This document shows positions 1-16,000 of a DNA stretch of 64,000 nucleotides, piece after piece. The notes beneath the pieces are model-generated. The model had not been told where the DNA came from, ran no database searches, and saw only the letters and a program-made list of their open reading frames with translations. How positions within the stretch are numbered: position 1 is the stretch's first letter; each line of letters opens with the position of its first letter. Position numbers and translations under genes: made by a program. This DNA comes from Hippasteria phrygiana. Taxonomy: Eukaryota > Echinodermata > Asteroidea > Valvatida > Goniasteridae. The DNA is taken from positions 3,100,001 to 3,164,000 of the forward strand of contig JAZGUH010000197.1 of the NCBI GenBank assembly GCA_037893225.1. The letters are read 5' to 3'.

Positions 1-3000
1 AAAGAAAATAAACATTGCGAGGTTTGAATTTTCTCCACAAGTTTTAACTCTAAGAAACCGCCGATGATTGCAACATGTAGCGCCAGATCTAAGCTATCCA
101 TACATGTCAAAATTGCTGTATTTGGTTTATATTTCATGCAATTATGAATGAGTAAAGCAAGTCCATACCCCAGGGAATTTGACAGGCATGGAGCAATACA
201 TAAAAGGTAATCTGCACACAGATGGTGGCCGGGAAGAAAATAAACATTGCGAGGTTTGAATTTGCTCCACAAGTGTTAACTCTAAGAAGCCGCCGATAAT
301 TGCAACATGTAGCGCCAGATCTAAGCTATCCATACATGTCAAAATTACTGAATTTGGTTGATATTTCATGCAATTATGAATGAGTAAAGCAAGTCCATAC
401 CCCAGGGAATTTAACATGCATGGAGCAATAAATAGACGGTAACATGTACACAGATGGTGGCCGGAAAGAAAATAAACATTGCGAGGTTTGAATTTTCTCC
501 ACAAGTTTTAACTCTAGGAAGCCGCCGATGATTGCAACATGTAGCGCCAGATCTAAGCTATCCATACATGTCAAAATTACTGTATTTGGTTTATATTTCA
601 TGCAATTATGAATGAGTAAAGCAAGTCATACCCTAGGGAATTTGACATGCATGGAGCAATAAATAGACGGTAACATGTACACAGATGTTGGCCGGAAAGA
701 AAATAAACATTGCGAGGTTTTAATTTTCTCCACAAGTTTTAACTCTAAGAAGCTGCCGATGATTGCAACATGTAGCGCCAGATCTAAGCTATCCATGCAT
801 GTCAAAATTACTGTATTTGGTTTATATTTCATGCAATTATGAATGTGTAAAGCAAGTCCATACCCCAGGGAATTTGACAGGCATGGAGCAATACATAAAA
901 GGTAATCTGCACACAGATGGTGGCCGGGAAGAAAATAAACATTGCGAGGTTTGAATTTTCTCCACAAGTTTTAACTCTAAGAAGCCGCCGATAATTGCAA
1001 CATGTAGCGCCAGATCTAAGCTATCCATACATGTCAAAATTACTGAATTTGGTTGATATTTCATGCAATTATGAATGAGTAAAGCAAGTCATACCCCAGG
1101 GAATTTGACAGGCATGGAGCAATAAATAGAAGGTAATATGCACACAGATGTTGGCCGGAAAGAAAATAAACATTGCGAGGTTTGAATTTTCTCCACAAGT
1201 TTTAACTCTAAGAAGCCGCCGATAATTGCAACATGTAGCGCCAGATCTAAGCTATCCATACATGTCAAAATTACTGAATTTGGTTGATATTTCATGCAAT
1301 TATGAATGAGTAAAGCAAGTCATACCCCAGGGAATTTGACAGGCATGGAGCAATAAATAGAAGGTAATATGCACACAGATGTTGGCCGGAAAGAAAATAA
1401 ACATTGCGAGGTTTGAATTTTCTCCACAAGTTTTAACTCCAAGAAGCCGCCGATAATTGCAACATGTAGCGCCAGATCTAAGCTATCCATACATGTCAAA
1501 ATTACTGTATTTGGTTGATATTTCATGCAATTATGAATGAGTAAAGCAAGTCCATACCCCAGGGAATTTGACATGCATGGAGCAATAAATAGACGGTAAC
1601 ATGTACACAGATGGTGGCCGGAAAGAAAATAAACATTGCGAGGTTTGAATTTTCTCCACAAGTTTTAACTCTAGGAAGCCGCCGATGATTGCAACATGTA
1701 GCGCCAGATCTAAGCTATCCATACATGTCAAAATTACTGTATTTGGTTTATATTTCATGCAATTATGAATGAGTAAAGCAAGTCATACCCTAGGGAATTT
1801 GACATGCATGGAGCAATAAATAGACGGTAACATGTACACAGATGTTGGCCGGAAAGAAAATAAACATTGCGAGGTTTGAATTTTCTCCACAAGTTTTAAC
1901 TCTAAGAAGCCGCCGATGATTGCAACATGTAGCGCCAGATCTAAGCTATCCATACATGTCAAAATTACTGTATTTGGTTTATATTTCATGCAATTATGAA
2001 TGAGTAAAGCAAGTCCATACCCCAGGGAATTTGACAGGCATGGAACAATACATAAAAGGTAATCTGCACACAGATGGTGGCCGGGAAGAAAATAAACATT
2101 GCGAGTTTTGAATTTTCTCCACAAGTGTTAACTCTAAGAAGCCGCCGATAATTGCAACATGTAGCGCCAGATCTAAGCTATCCATACATGTCAAAATTAC
2201 TGAATTTGGTTGATATTTCATGCAATTATGAATGAGTAAAGCAAGTCCATACCCCAGGGAATTTGACATGCATGGAGCAATAAATAGACGGTAACATGTA
2301 CACAGATGGTGGCCGGAAAGAAAATAAACATTGCGAGGTTTGAATTTTCTCCACAAGTTTTAACTCTAGGAAGCCGCCGATGATTGCAACATGTAGCGCC
2401 AGATCTAAGCTATCCATAGATGTCAAAATTACTGTATTTGGTTTATATTTCATGCAATTATGAATGAGTAAAGCAAGTCCATACCCCAGGGAATTTGACA
2501 GGCATGGAACAATACATAAAAGGTAATCTGCACACAGATGGTGGCCGGGAAGAAAATACACATTGCGAGGTTTGAATTTTCTCCACAAGTGTTAACTCTA
2601 AGAAGCCGCCGATAATTGCAACATGTAGCGCCAGATCTAAGCTATCCATACATGTCAAAATTACTGAATTTGGTTGATATTTCATGCAATTATGAATGAG
2701 TAAAGCAAGTCCATACCCCAGGGAATTTGACATGCATGGAGCAATAAATAGACGGTAACATGTACACAGATGGTGGCCGGAAAGAAAATAAACATTGCGA
2801 GGTTTGAATTTTCTCCACAAGTTTTAACCCTAGGAAGCCGCCGATGATTGCAACATGTAGCGCCAGATCTAAGCTATCCATAGATGTCAAAATTACTGTA
2901 TTTGGTTTATATTTCATGCAATTATGAATGAGTAAAGCAAGTCATACCCTTGGGAATTTGACATGCATGGAGCAATAAATAGACGGTAACATGTACACAG

Positions 3001-3636
3001 ATGTTGGCCGGAAAGAAAATAAACATTGCGAGGTTTGAATTTTCTCCACAAGTTTTAACTCTAAGAAACCGCCGATGATTGCAACATGTAGCGCCAGATC
3101 TAAGCTATCCATACATGTCAAAATTGCTGTATTTGGTTTATATTTCATGCAATTATGAATGAGTAAAGCAAGTCCATACCCCAGGGAATTTGACAGGCAT
3201 GGAGCAATACATAAAAGGTAATCTGCACACAGATGGTGGCCGGGAAGAAAATAAACATTGCGAGGTTTGAATTTTCTCCACAAGTTTTAACTCTAAGAAG
3301 CCGCCGATGATTGCAACATGTAGCGCCAGATCTAAGCTATCCATACATGTCAAAATTACTGTATTTGGTTTATATTTCATGCAATTATGAATGTGTAAAG
3401 CAAGTCCATACCCCAGGGAATTTGACAGGCATGGAGCAATACATAAAAGGTAACATGTACACAGATGGTGGCCGGAAAGAAAATAAACATTGCGAGGTTT
3501 GAATTTTCTCCACAAGTTTTAACTCTAGGAAGCCGCCGATGATTGCAACATGTAGCGCCAGATCTAAGCTATCCATACATGTCAAAATTACTGTATTTGG
3601 TTTATATTTCATGCAATTATGAATGAGTAAAGCAAG

Positions 3637-6600
3637 TCATACCCTAGGGAATTTGACATGCATGGAGCAATAAATAGACGGTAACATGTACACAGATGTT
3701 GGCCGGAAAGAAAATAAACATTGCGAGGTTTTTATTTTCTCCACAAGTTTTAACTCTAAGAAGCCGCCGATGATTGCAACATGTAGCGCCAGATCTAAGC
3801 TATCCATACATGTCAAAATTACTGAATTTGGTTGATATTTCATGCAATTATGAATGAGTAAAGCAAGTCCATACCCCAGGGAATTTGACATGCATGGAGC
3901 AATAAATAGACGGTAACATGTACACAGATGTTGGCCGGAAAGAAAATAAACATTGCGAGGTTTGAATTTTCTCCACAAGTTTTAACTCTAAGAAGCCGCC
4001 GATAATTGCAACATGTAGCGCCAGATCTAAGCTATCCATACATGTCAAAATTACTGAATTTGGTTGATATTTCATGCAATTATGAATGAGTAAAGCAAGT
4101 CATACCCCAGGGAATTTGACAGGCATGGAGCAATAAATAGAAGGTAATATGCACACAGATGTTGGCCGGAAAGAAAATAAACATTGCGAGGTTTGAATTT
4201 TCTCCACAAGTTTTAACTCTAAGAAGCCGCCGATAATTGCAACATGTAGCGCCAGATCTAAGCTATCCATACATGTCAAAATTACTGAATTTGGTTGATA
4301 TTTCATGCAATTATGAATGAGTAAAGCAAGTCCATACCCCAGGGAATTTGACAGGCATGGAACAATACATAAAAGGTAATCTGCACACAGATGGTGGCCG
4401 GGAAGAAAATAAACATTGCGAGGTTTGAATTTTCTCCACAAGTGTTAACTCTAAGAAGCCGCCGATAATTGCAACATGTAGCGCCAGATCTAAGCTATCC
4501 ATACATGTCAAAATTACTGAATTTGGTTGATATTTCATGCAATTATGAATGAGTAAAGCAAGTCATACCCCAGGGAATTTGACAGGCATGGAGCAATAAA
4601 TAGAAGGTAATATGCACACAGATGTTGGCCGGAAAGAAAATAAACATTGCGAGGTTTGAATTTTCTCCACAAGTTTTAACTCTAAGAAGCCGCCGATAAT
4701 TGCAACATGTAGCGCCAGATCTAAGCTATCCATACATGTCAAAATTACTGAATTTGGTTGATATTTCATGCAATTATGAATGAGTAAAGCAAGTCATACC
4801 CCAGGGAATTTGACAGGCATGGAGCAATAAATAGAAGGTAATATGCACACAGATGTTGGCCGGAAAGAAAATAAACATTGCGAGGTTTGAATTTTCTCCA
4901 CAAGTTTTAACTCCAAGAAGCCGCCGATGATTGCAACATGTAGCGCCAGATCTAAGCTATCCATACATGTCAAAATTACTGTATTTGGTTTATATTTCAT
5001 GCAATTATGAATGAGTAAAGCAAGTCCATACCCCAGGGAATTTGACAGGCATGGAGCAATACATAAAAGGTAACATGTACACAGATGGTGGCCGGAAAGA
5101 AAATAAACATTGCGAGGTTTGAATTTTCTCCACAAGTTTTAACTCTAGGAAGCCGCCGATGATTGCAACATGTAGCGCCAGATCTAAGCTATCCATACAT
5201 GTCAAAATTACTGTATTTGGTTTATATTTCATGCAATTATGAATGAGTAAAGCAAGTCATACCCTAGGGAATTTGACATGCATGGAGCAATAAATAGACG
5301 GTAACATGTACACAGATGTTGGCCGGAAAGAAAATAAACATTGCGAGGTTTTAATTTTCTCCACAAGTTTTAACTCTAAGAAGCCGCCGATGATTGCAAC
5401 ATGTAGCGCCAGATCTAAGCTATCCATACATGTCAAAATTACTGAATTTGGTTGATATTTCATGCAATTATGAATGAGTAAAGCAAGTCCATACCCCAGG
5501 GAATTTGACATGCATGGAGCAATAAATAGACGGTAACATGTACACAGATGTTGGCCGGAAAGAAAATAAACATTGCGAGGTTTGAATTTTCTCCACAAGT
5601 TTTAACTCTAAGAAGCCGCCGATAATTGCAACATGTAGCGCCAGATCTAAGCTATCCATACATGTCAAAATTACTGAATTTGGTTGATATTTCATGCAAT
5701 TATGAATGAGTAAAGCAAGTCATACCCCAGGGAATTTGACAGGCATGGAGCAATAAATAGAAGGTAATATGCACACAGATGTTGGCCGGAAAGAAAATAA
5801 ACATTGCGAGGTTTGAATTTTCTCCACAAGTTTTAACTCTAAGAAGCCGCCGATAATTGCAACATGTAGCGCCAGATCTAAGCTATCCATACATGTCAAA
5901 ATTACTGAATTTGGTTGATATTTCATGCAATTATGAATGAGTAAAGCAAGTCATACCCCAGGGAATTTGACAGGCATGGAGCAATAAATAGAAGGTAATA
6001 TGCACACAGATGTTGGCCGGAAAGAAAATAAACATTGCGAGGTTTGAATTTTCTCCACAAGTTTTAACTCTAAGAAGCCGCCGATAATTGCAACATGTAG
6101 CGCCAGATCTAAGCTATCCATACATGTCAAAATTACTGAATTTGGTTGATATTTCATGCAATTATGAATGAGTAAAGCAAGTCCATACCCCAGGGAATTT
6201 GACATGCATGGAGCAATAAATAGACGGTAACATATACACAGATGTTGGCCGGAAAGAAAATAAACATTGCGAGGTTTGAATTTTCTCCACAAGTTTTAAC
6301 TCTAAGAAGCCGCCGATAATTGCAACATGTAGCGCCAGATCTAAGCTATCCATACATGTCAAAATTACTGAATTTGGTTGATATTTCATGCAATTATGAA
6401 TGAGTAAAGCAAGTCATACCCCAGGGAATTTGACAGGCATGGAGCAATAAATAGAAGGTAATATGCACACAGATGTTGGCCGGAAAGAAAATAAACATTG
6501 CGAGGTTTGAATTTTCTCCACAAGTTTTAACTCTAAGAAGCCGCCGATGATTGCAACATGTAGCGCCAGATCTAAGCTATCCATACATGTCAAAATTACT

Positions 6601-6876
6601 GTATTTGGTTTATATTTCATGCAATTATGAATGAGTAAAGCAAGTCCATACCCCAGGGAATTTGACAGGCATGGAGCAATACATAAAAGGTAACATGTAC
6701 ACAGATGTTGGCCGGAAAGAAAATAAACATTGCGAGGTTTGAATTTTCTCCACAAGTTTTAACTCTAGGAAGCCGCCGATGATTGCAACATGTAGCGCCA
6801 GATCTAAGCTATCCATACATGTCAAAATTACTGAATTTGGTTGATATTTCATGCAATTATGAATGAGTAAAGCAAG
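3637..6876. repeat. Left-arm local 7-mer repeat (1,620 bp)
   Basis: The monomer series beginning at 3637 is repeated from 5257, a shift of 1,620 bp (seven monomers, three of 232 bp). The rare GCGAGGTTTT change (normally GGTTTGAATT) is found near 3731 (GGTTTTTATT) and 5349 (GGTTTTAATT), and also near 716, marking related monomers. Correspondence beyond 6.4 kb weakens. Confidence 0.6.
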
Positions 6877-9800
6877 TCATACCCCAGGGAATTTGACAGG
6901 CATGGAGCAATAAATAGAAGGTAATATGCACACAGATGTTGGCCGGAAAGAAAATAAACATTGCGAGGTTTGAATTTTCTCCACAAGTTTTAACTCTAAG
7001 AAGCCGCCGATGATTGCAACATGTAGCGCCAGATCTAAGCTATCCATACATGTCAAAATTACTGAATTTGGTTGATATTTCATGCAATTATGAATGAGTA
7101 AAGCAAGTCCATACCCCAGGGAATTTGACAGGCATGGAGCAATACATAAAAGGTAACATGTACACAGATGTTGGCCGGAAAGAAAATAAACATTGCGAGG
7201 TTTGAATTTTCTCCACAAGTTTTAACTCTAAGAAGCCGCCGATGATTGCAACATGTAGCGCCAGATCTAAGCTATCCATACATGTCAAAATTACTGAATT
7301 TGGTTGATATTTCATGCAATTATGAATGAGTAAAGCAAGTCCATACCCCAGGGAATTTGACAGGCATGGAACAATACATAAAAGGTAATCTGCACACAGA
7401 TGGTGGCCGGGAAGAAAATAAACATTGCGAGGTTTGAATTTTCTCCACAAGTGTTAACTCTAAGAAGCCGCCGATAATTGCAACATGTAGCGCCAGATCT
7501 AAGCTATCCATACATGTCAAAATTACTGAATTTGGTTGATATTTCATGCAATTATGAATGAGTAAAGCAAGTCATACCCCAGGGAATTTGACAGGCATGG
7601 AGCAATAAATAGAAGGTAATATGCACACAGATGTTGGCCGGAAAGAAAATAAACATTGCGAGGTTTGAATTTTCTCCACAAGTTTTAACTCTAAGAAGCC
7701 GCCGATAATTGCAACATGTAGCGCCAGATCTAAGCTATCCATACATGTCAAAATTACTGAATTTGGTTGATATTTCATGTAATTATGAATGAGTAAAGCA
7801 AGTCATACCCCAGGGAATTTGACAGGCATGGAGCAATAAATAGAAGGTAATATGCACACAGATGTTGGCCGGAAAGAAAATAAACATTGCGAGGTTTGAA
7901 TTTTCTCCACAAGTTTTAACTCTAAGAAGCCGCCGATAATTGCAACATGTAGCGCCAGATCTAAGCTATCCATACATGTCAAAATTACTGAATTTGGTTG
8001 ATATTTCATGCAATTATGAATGAATAAAGCAAGTCATACCCCAGGGAATTTGACAGGCATGGAGCAATAAATAGAAGGTAATATGCACACAGATGTTGGC
8101 CGGAAAGAAAATAAACATTGCGAGGTTTGAATTTTCTCCACGAGTTTTAACTCTAAGAAGCCGCCGATAATTGCAACATGTAGCGCCAGATCTAAGCTAT
8201 CCATACATGTCAAAATTACTGAATTTGGTTGATATTTCATGCAATTATGAATGAGTAAAGCAAGTCCATACCCCAGGGAATTTGACAGGCATGGAACAAT
8301 ACATAAAAGGTAATCTGCACACAGATGGTGGCCGGGAAGAAAATAAACATTGCGAGGTTTGAATTTTCTCCACAAGTTTTAACTCTAAGAAGCCGCCGAT
8401 GATTGCAACATGTAGCGCCAGATCTAAGCTATCCATACATGTCAAAATTACTGAATTTGGTTGATATTTCATGCAATTATGAATGAGTAAAGCAAGTCAT
8501 ACCCCAGGGAATTTGACAGGCATGGAGCAATAAATAGAAGGTAATATGCACACAGATGTTGGCCGGAAAGAAAATAAACATTGCGAGGTTTGAATTTTCT
8601 CCACAAGTTTTAACTCTAAGAAGCCGCCGATGATTGCAACATGTAGCGCCAGATCTAAGCTATCCATACATGTCAAAATTACTGAATTTGGTTGATATTT
8701 CATGCAATTATGAATGAGTAAAGCAAGTCCATACCCCAGGGAATTTGACAGGCATGGAGCAATACATAAAAGGTAACATGTACACATATGTTGGCCGGAA
8801 AGAAAATAAACATTGCGAGGTTTGAATTTTCTCCACAAGTTTTAACTCTAAGAAGCCGCCGATAATTGCAACATGTAGCGCCAGATCTAAGCTATCCATA
8901 CATGTCAAAATTACTGAATTTAGTTGATATTTCATGCAATTATGAATGAGTAAAGCAAGTCCATACCCCAGGGAATTTGACAGGCATGGAACAATACATA
9001 AAAGGTAATCTGCACACAGATGGTGGCCGGGAAGAAAATAAACATTGCGAGGTTTGAATTTTCTCCACAAGTGTTAACTCTAAGAAGCCGCCGATAATTG
9101 CAACATGTAGCGCCAGATCTAAGCTATCCATACATGTCAAAATTACTGAATTTGGTTGATATTTCATGCAATTATGAATGAGTAAAGCAAGTCATACCCC
9201 AGGGAATTTGACAGGCATGGAGCAATAAATAGAAGGTAATATGCACACAGATGTTGGCCGGAAAGAAAATAAACATTGCGAGGTTTGAATTTTCTCCACG
9301 AGTTTTAACTCTAAGAAGCCGCCGATAATTGCAACATGTAGCGCCAGATCTAAGCTATCCATACATGTCAAAATTACTGAATTTGGTTGATATTTCATGC
9401 AATTATGAATGAGTAAAGCAAGTCCATACCCCAGGGAATTTGACAGGCATGGAACAATACATAAAAGGTAATCTGCACACAGATGGTGGCCGGGAAGAAA
9501 ATAAACATTGCGAGGTTTGAATTTTCTCCACAAGTGTTAACTCTAAGAAGCCGCCGATAATTGCAACATGTAGCGCCAGATCTAAGCTATCCATACATGT
9601 CAAAATTACTGAATTTGGTTGATATTTCATGCAATTATGAATGAGTAAAGCAAGTCATACCCCAGGGAATTTGACAGGCATGGAGCAATAAATAGAAGGT
9701 AATATGCACACAGATGTTGGCCGGAAAGAAAATAAACATTGCGAGGTTTGAATTTTCTCCACAAGTTTTAACTCTAAGAAGCCGCCGATAATTGCAACAT

Positions 9801-10096
9801 GTAGCGCCAGATCTAAGCTATCCATACATGTCAAAATTACTGAATTTGGTTGATATTTCATGTAATTATGAATGAGTAAAGCAAGTCATACCCCAGGGAA
9901 TTTGACAGGCATGGAGCAATAAATAGAAGGTAATATGCACACAGATGTTGGCCGGAAAGAAAATAAACATTGCGAGGTTTGAATTTTCTCCACAAGTTTT
10001 AACTCTAAGAAGCCGCCGATAATTGCAACATGTAGCGCCAGATCTAAGCTATCCATACATGTCAAAATTACTGAATTTGGTTGATATTTCATGCAA

Positions 10097-13000
10097 TTAT
10101 GAATGAGTAAAGCAAGTCCATACCCCAGGGAATTTGACAGGCATGGAACAATACATAAAAGGTAATCTGCACACAGATGGTGGCCGGGAAGAAAATAAAC
10201 ATTGCGAGGTTTGAATTTTCTCCACAAGTGTTAACTCTAAGAAGCCGCCGATAATTGCAACATGTAGCGCCAGATCTAAGCTATCCATACATGTCAAAAT
10301 TACTGAATTTGGTTGATATTTCATGCAATTATGAATGAGTAAAGCAAGTCCATACCCCAGGGAATTTGACATGCATGGAGCAATAAATAGACGGTAACAT
10401 GTACACAGATGGTGGCCGGAAAGAAAATAAACATTGCGAGGTTTGAATTTTCTCCACAAGTTTTAACTCTAGGAAGCCGCCGATGATTGCAACATGTAGC
10501 GCCAGATCTAAGCTATCCATACATGTCAAAATTACTGTATTTGGTTTATATTTCATGCAATTATGAATGAGTAAAGCAAGTCATACCCTAGGGAATTTGA
10601 CATGCATGGAGCAATAAATAGACGGTAACATGTACACAGATGTTGGCCGGAAAGAAAATAAACATTGCGAGGTTTGAATTTTCTCCACAAGTTTTAACTC
10701 TAAGAAGCCGCCGATGATTGCAACATGTAGCGCCAGATCTAAGCTATCCATACATGTCAAAATTGCTGTATTTGGTTTATATTTCATGCAATTATGAATG
10801 AGTAAAGCAAGTCCATACCCCAGGGAATTTGACAGGCATGGAGCAATACATAAAAGGTAATCTGCACACAGATGGTGGCCGGGAAGAAAATAAACATTGC
10901 GAGGTTTGAATTTTCTCCACAAGTGTTAACTCTAAGAAGCCGCCGATAATTGCAACATGTAGCGCCAGATCTAAGCTATCCATACATGTCAAAATTACTG
11001 AATTTGGTTGATATTTCATGCAATTATGAATGAGTAAAGCAAGTCCATACCCCAGGGAATTTGACATGCATGGAGCAATAAATAGACGGTAACATATACA
11101 CAGATGTTGGCCGGAAAGAAAATAAACATTGCGAGGTTTGAATTTTCTCCACAAGTTTTAACTCTAAGAAGCCGCCGATGATTGCAACATGTAGCGCCAG
11201 ATCTAAGCTATCCATACATGTCAAAATTACTGTATTTGGTTTATATTTCATGCAATTATGAATGAGTAAAGCAAGTCCATACCCCAGGCAATTTGACAGG
11301 CATGGAGCAATACATAAAAGGTAACATGTACACAGATGTTGGCCTGAAAGAAAATAAACATTGCGAGGTTTGATTTTTCTCGACAAGTTTTAACTCTAGG
11401 AAGCCGCCGATGATTGCAACATGTAGCGCCAGATCTAAGCTATCCATACATGTCAAAATTACTGAATTTGGTTGATATTTCATGCAATTATGAATGAGTA
11501 AAGCAAGTCATACCCCAGGGAATTTGACAGGCATGGAGCAATACATAAAAGGTAACATGTACACAGATGTTGGCCGGAAAGAAAATAAACATTGCGAGGT
11601 TTGAATTTTCTCCACAAGTTTTAACTCTAGGAAGCCGCCGATGATTGCAACATGTAGCGCCAGATCTAAGCTATCCATACATGTCAAAATTACTGAATTT
11701 GGTTGATATTTCATGCAATTATGAATGAGTAAAGCAAGTCATACCCCAGGGAATTTGACAGGCATGGAGCAATAAATAGAAGGTAATATGCACACAGATG
11801 TTGGCCGGAAAGAAAATAAACATTGCGAGGTTTGAATTTTCTCCACGAGTTTTAACTCTAAGAAGCCGCCGATAATTGCAACATGTAGCGCCAGATCTAA
11901 GCTATCCATACATGTCAAAATTACTGAATTTGGTTGATATTTCATGCAATTATGAATGAGTAAAGCAAGTCCATACCCCAGGGAATTTGACAGGCATGGA
12001 ACAATACATAAAAGGTAATCTGCACACAGATGGTGGCCGGGAAGAAAATAAACATTGCGAGGTTTGAATTTTCTCCACAAGTTTTAACTCTAAGAAGCCG
12101 CCGATGATTGCAACATGTAGCGCCAGATCTAAGCTATCCATACATGTCAAAATTACTGAATTTGGTTGATATTTCATGCAATTATGAATGAGTAAAGCAA
12201 GTCATACCCCAGGGAATTTGACAGGCATGGAGCAATAAATAGAAGGTAATATGCACACAGATGTTGGCCGGAAAGAAAATAAACATTGCGAGGTTTGAAT
12301 TTTCTCCACAAGTTTTAACTCTAAGAAGCCGCCGATGATTGCAACATGTAGCGCCAGATCTAAGCTATCCATACATGTCAAAATTACTGAATTTGGTTGA
12401 TATTTCATGCAATTATGAATGAGTAAAGCAAGTCCATACCCCAGGGAATTTGACAGGCATGGAGCAATACATAAAAGGTAACATGTACACAGATGTTGGC
12501 CGGAAAGAAAATAAACATTGCGAGGTTTGAATTTTCTCCACAAGTTTTAACTCTAAGAAGCCGCCGATAATTGCAACATGTAGCGCCAGATCTAAGCTAT
12601 CCATACATGTCAAAATTACTGAATTTGGTTGATATTTCATGCAATTATGAATGAGTAAAGCAAGTCCATACCCCAGGGAATTTGACAGGCATGGAACAAT
12701 ACATAAAAGGTAATCTGCACACAGATGGTGGCCGGGAAGAAAATAAACATTGCGAGGTTTGAATTTTCTCCACAAGTGTTAACTCTAAGAAGCCGCCGAT
12801 AATTGCAACATGTAGCGCCAGATCTAAGCTATCCATACATGTCAAAATTACTGAATTTGGTTGATATTTCATGCAATTATGAATGAGTAAAGCAAGTCAT
12901 ACCCCAGGGAATTTGACAGGCATGGAGCAATAAATAGAAGGTAATATGCACACAGATGTTGGCCGGAAAGAAAATAAACATTGCGAGGTTTGAATTTTCT

Positions 13001-16000
13001 CCACGAGTTTTAACTCTAAGAAGCCGCCGATAATTGCAACATGTAGCGCCAGATCTAAGCTATCCATACATGTCAAAATTACTGAATTTGGTTGATATTT
13101 CATGCAATTATGAATGAGTAAAGCAAGTCCATACCCCAGGGAATTTGACAGGCATGGAACAATACATAAAAGGTAATCTGCACACAGATGGTGGCCGGGA
13201 AGAAAATAAACATTGCGAGGTTTGAATTTTCTCCACAAGTGTTAACTCTAAGAAGCCGCCGATAATTGCAACATGTAGCGCCAGATCTAAGCTATCCATA
13301 CATGTCAAAATTACTGAATTTGGTTGATATTTCATGCAATTATGAATGAGTAAAGCAAGTCATACCCCAGGGAATTTGACAGGCATGGAGCAATAAATAG
13401 AAGGTAATATGCACACAGATGTTGGCCGGAAAGAAAATAAACATTGCGAGGTTTGAATTTTCTCCACAAGTTTTAACTCTAAGAAGCCGCCGATAATTGC
13501 AACATGTAGCGCCAGATCTAAGCTATCCATACATGTCAAAATTACTGAATTTGGTTGATATTTCATGCAATTATGAATGAGTAAAGCAAGTCCATACCCC
13601 AGGGAATTTGACAGGCATGGAACAATACATAAAAGGTAATCTGCACACAGATGGTGGCCGGGAAGAAAATAAACATTGCGAGGTTTGAATTTTCTCCACA
13701 AGTGTTAACTCTAAGAAGCCGCCGATAATTGCAACATGTAGCGCCAGATCTAAGCTATCCATACATGTCAAAATTACTGAATTTGGTTGATATTTCATGC
13801 AATTATGAATGAGTAAAGCAAGTCCATACCCCAGGGAATTTGACATGCATGGAGCAATAAATAGACGGTAACATGTACACAGATGGTGGCCGGAAAGAAA
13901 ATAAACATTGCGAGGTTTGAATTTTCTCCACAAGTTTTAACTCTAGGAAGCCGCCGATGATTGCAACATGTAGCGCCAGATCTAAGCTATCCATACATGT
14001 CAAAATTACTGTATTTGGTTTATATTTCATGCAATTATGAATGAGTAAAGCAAGTCATACCCTAGGGAATTTGACATGCATGGAGCAATAAATAGACGGT
14101 AACATGTACACAGATGTTGGCCGGAAAGAAAATAAACATTGCGAGGTTTGAATTTTCTCCACAAGTTTTAACTCTAAGAAGCCGCCGATGATTGCAACAT
14201 GTAGCGCCAGATCTAAGCTATCCATACATGTCAAAATTGCTGTATTTGGTTTATATTTCATGCAATTATGAATGAGTAAAGCAAGTCCATACCCCAGGGA
14301 ATTTGACAGGCATGGAGCAATACATAAAAGGTAATCTGCACACAGATGGTGGCCGGGAAGAAAATAAACATTGCGAGGTTTGAATTTTCTCCACAAGTGT
14401 TAACTCTAAGAAGCCGCCGATAATTGCAACATGTAGCGCCAGATCTAAGCTATCCATACATGTCAAAATTACTGAATTTGGTTGATATTTCATGCAATTA
14501 TGAATGAGTAAAGCAAGTCCATACCCCAGGGAATTTGACATGCATGGAGCAATAAATAGACGGTAACATATACACAGATGTTGGCCGGAAAGAAAATAAA
14601 CATTGCGAGGTTTGAATTTTCTCCACAAGTTTTAACTCTAAGAAGCCGCCGATGATTGCAACATGTAGCGCCAGATCTAAGCTATCCATACATGTCAAAA
14701 TTACTGTATTTGGTTTATATTTCATGCAATTATGAATGAGTAAAGCAAGTCCATACCCCAGGCAATTTGACAGGCATGGAGCAATACATAAAAGGTAACA
14801 TGTACACAGATGTTGGCCTGAAAGAAAATAAACATTGCGAGGTTTGATTTTTCTCGACAAGTTTTAACTCTAGGAAGCCGCCGATGATTGCAACATGTAG
14901 CGCCAGATCTAAGCTATCCATACATGTCAAAATTACTGAATTTGGTTGATATTTCATGCAATTATGAATGAGTAAAGCAAGTCATACCCCAGGGAATTTG
15001 ACAGGCATGGAGCAATACATAAAAGGTAACATGTACACAGATGTTGGCCGGAAAGAAAATAAACATTGCGAGGTTTGAATTTTCTCCACAAGTTTTAACT
15101 CTAGGAAGCCGCCGATGATTGCAACATGTAGCGCCAGATCTAAGCTATCCATACATGTCAAAATTACTGAATTTGGTTGATATTTCATGCAATTATGAAT
15201 GAGTAAAGCAAGTCATACCCCAGGGAATTTGACAGGCATGGAGCAATAAATAGAAGGTAATATGCACACAGATGTTGGCCGGAAAGAAAATAAACATTGC
15301 GAGGTTTGAATTTTCTCCACAAGTTTTAACTCTAAGAAGCCGCCGATGATTGCAACATGTAGCGCCAGATCTAAGCTATCCATACATGTCAAAATTACTG
15401 AATTTGGTTGATATTTCATGCAATTATGAATGAGTAAAGCAAGTCCATACCCCAGGGAATTTGACAGGCATGGAGCAATACATAAAAGGTAACATGTACA
15501 CAGATGTTGGCCGGAAAGAAAATAAACATTGCGAGGTTTGAATTTTCTCCACAAGTTTTAACTCTAAGAAGCCGCCGATAATTGCAACATGTAGCGCCAG
15601 ATCTAAGCTATCCATACATGTCAAAATTACTGAATTTGGTTGATATTTCATGCAATTATGAATGAGTAAAGCAAGTCCATACCCCAGGGAATTTGACAGG
15701 CATGGAACAATACATAAAAGGTAATCTGCACACAGATGGTGGCCGGGAAGAAAATAAACATTGCGAGGTTTGAATTTTCTCCACAAGTGTTAACTCTAAG
15801 AAGCCGCCGATAATTGCAACATGTAGCGCCAGATCTAAGCTATCCATACATGTCAAAATTACTGAATTTGGTTGATATTTCATGCAATTATGAATGAGTA
15901 AAGCAAGTCATACCCCAGGGAATTTGACAGGCATGGAGCAATAAATAGAAGGTAATATGCACACAGATGTTGGCCGGAAAGAAAATAAACATTGCGAGGT

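Noticed and set aside
763..3502. Plus-strand 63-codon frames at 763-954 and 3311-3502
   Set aside because: They occur only where TGAGTAAAG is changed to TGTGTAAAG, removing a stop. They are chance products of satellite variation.
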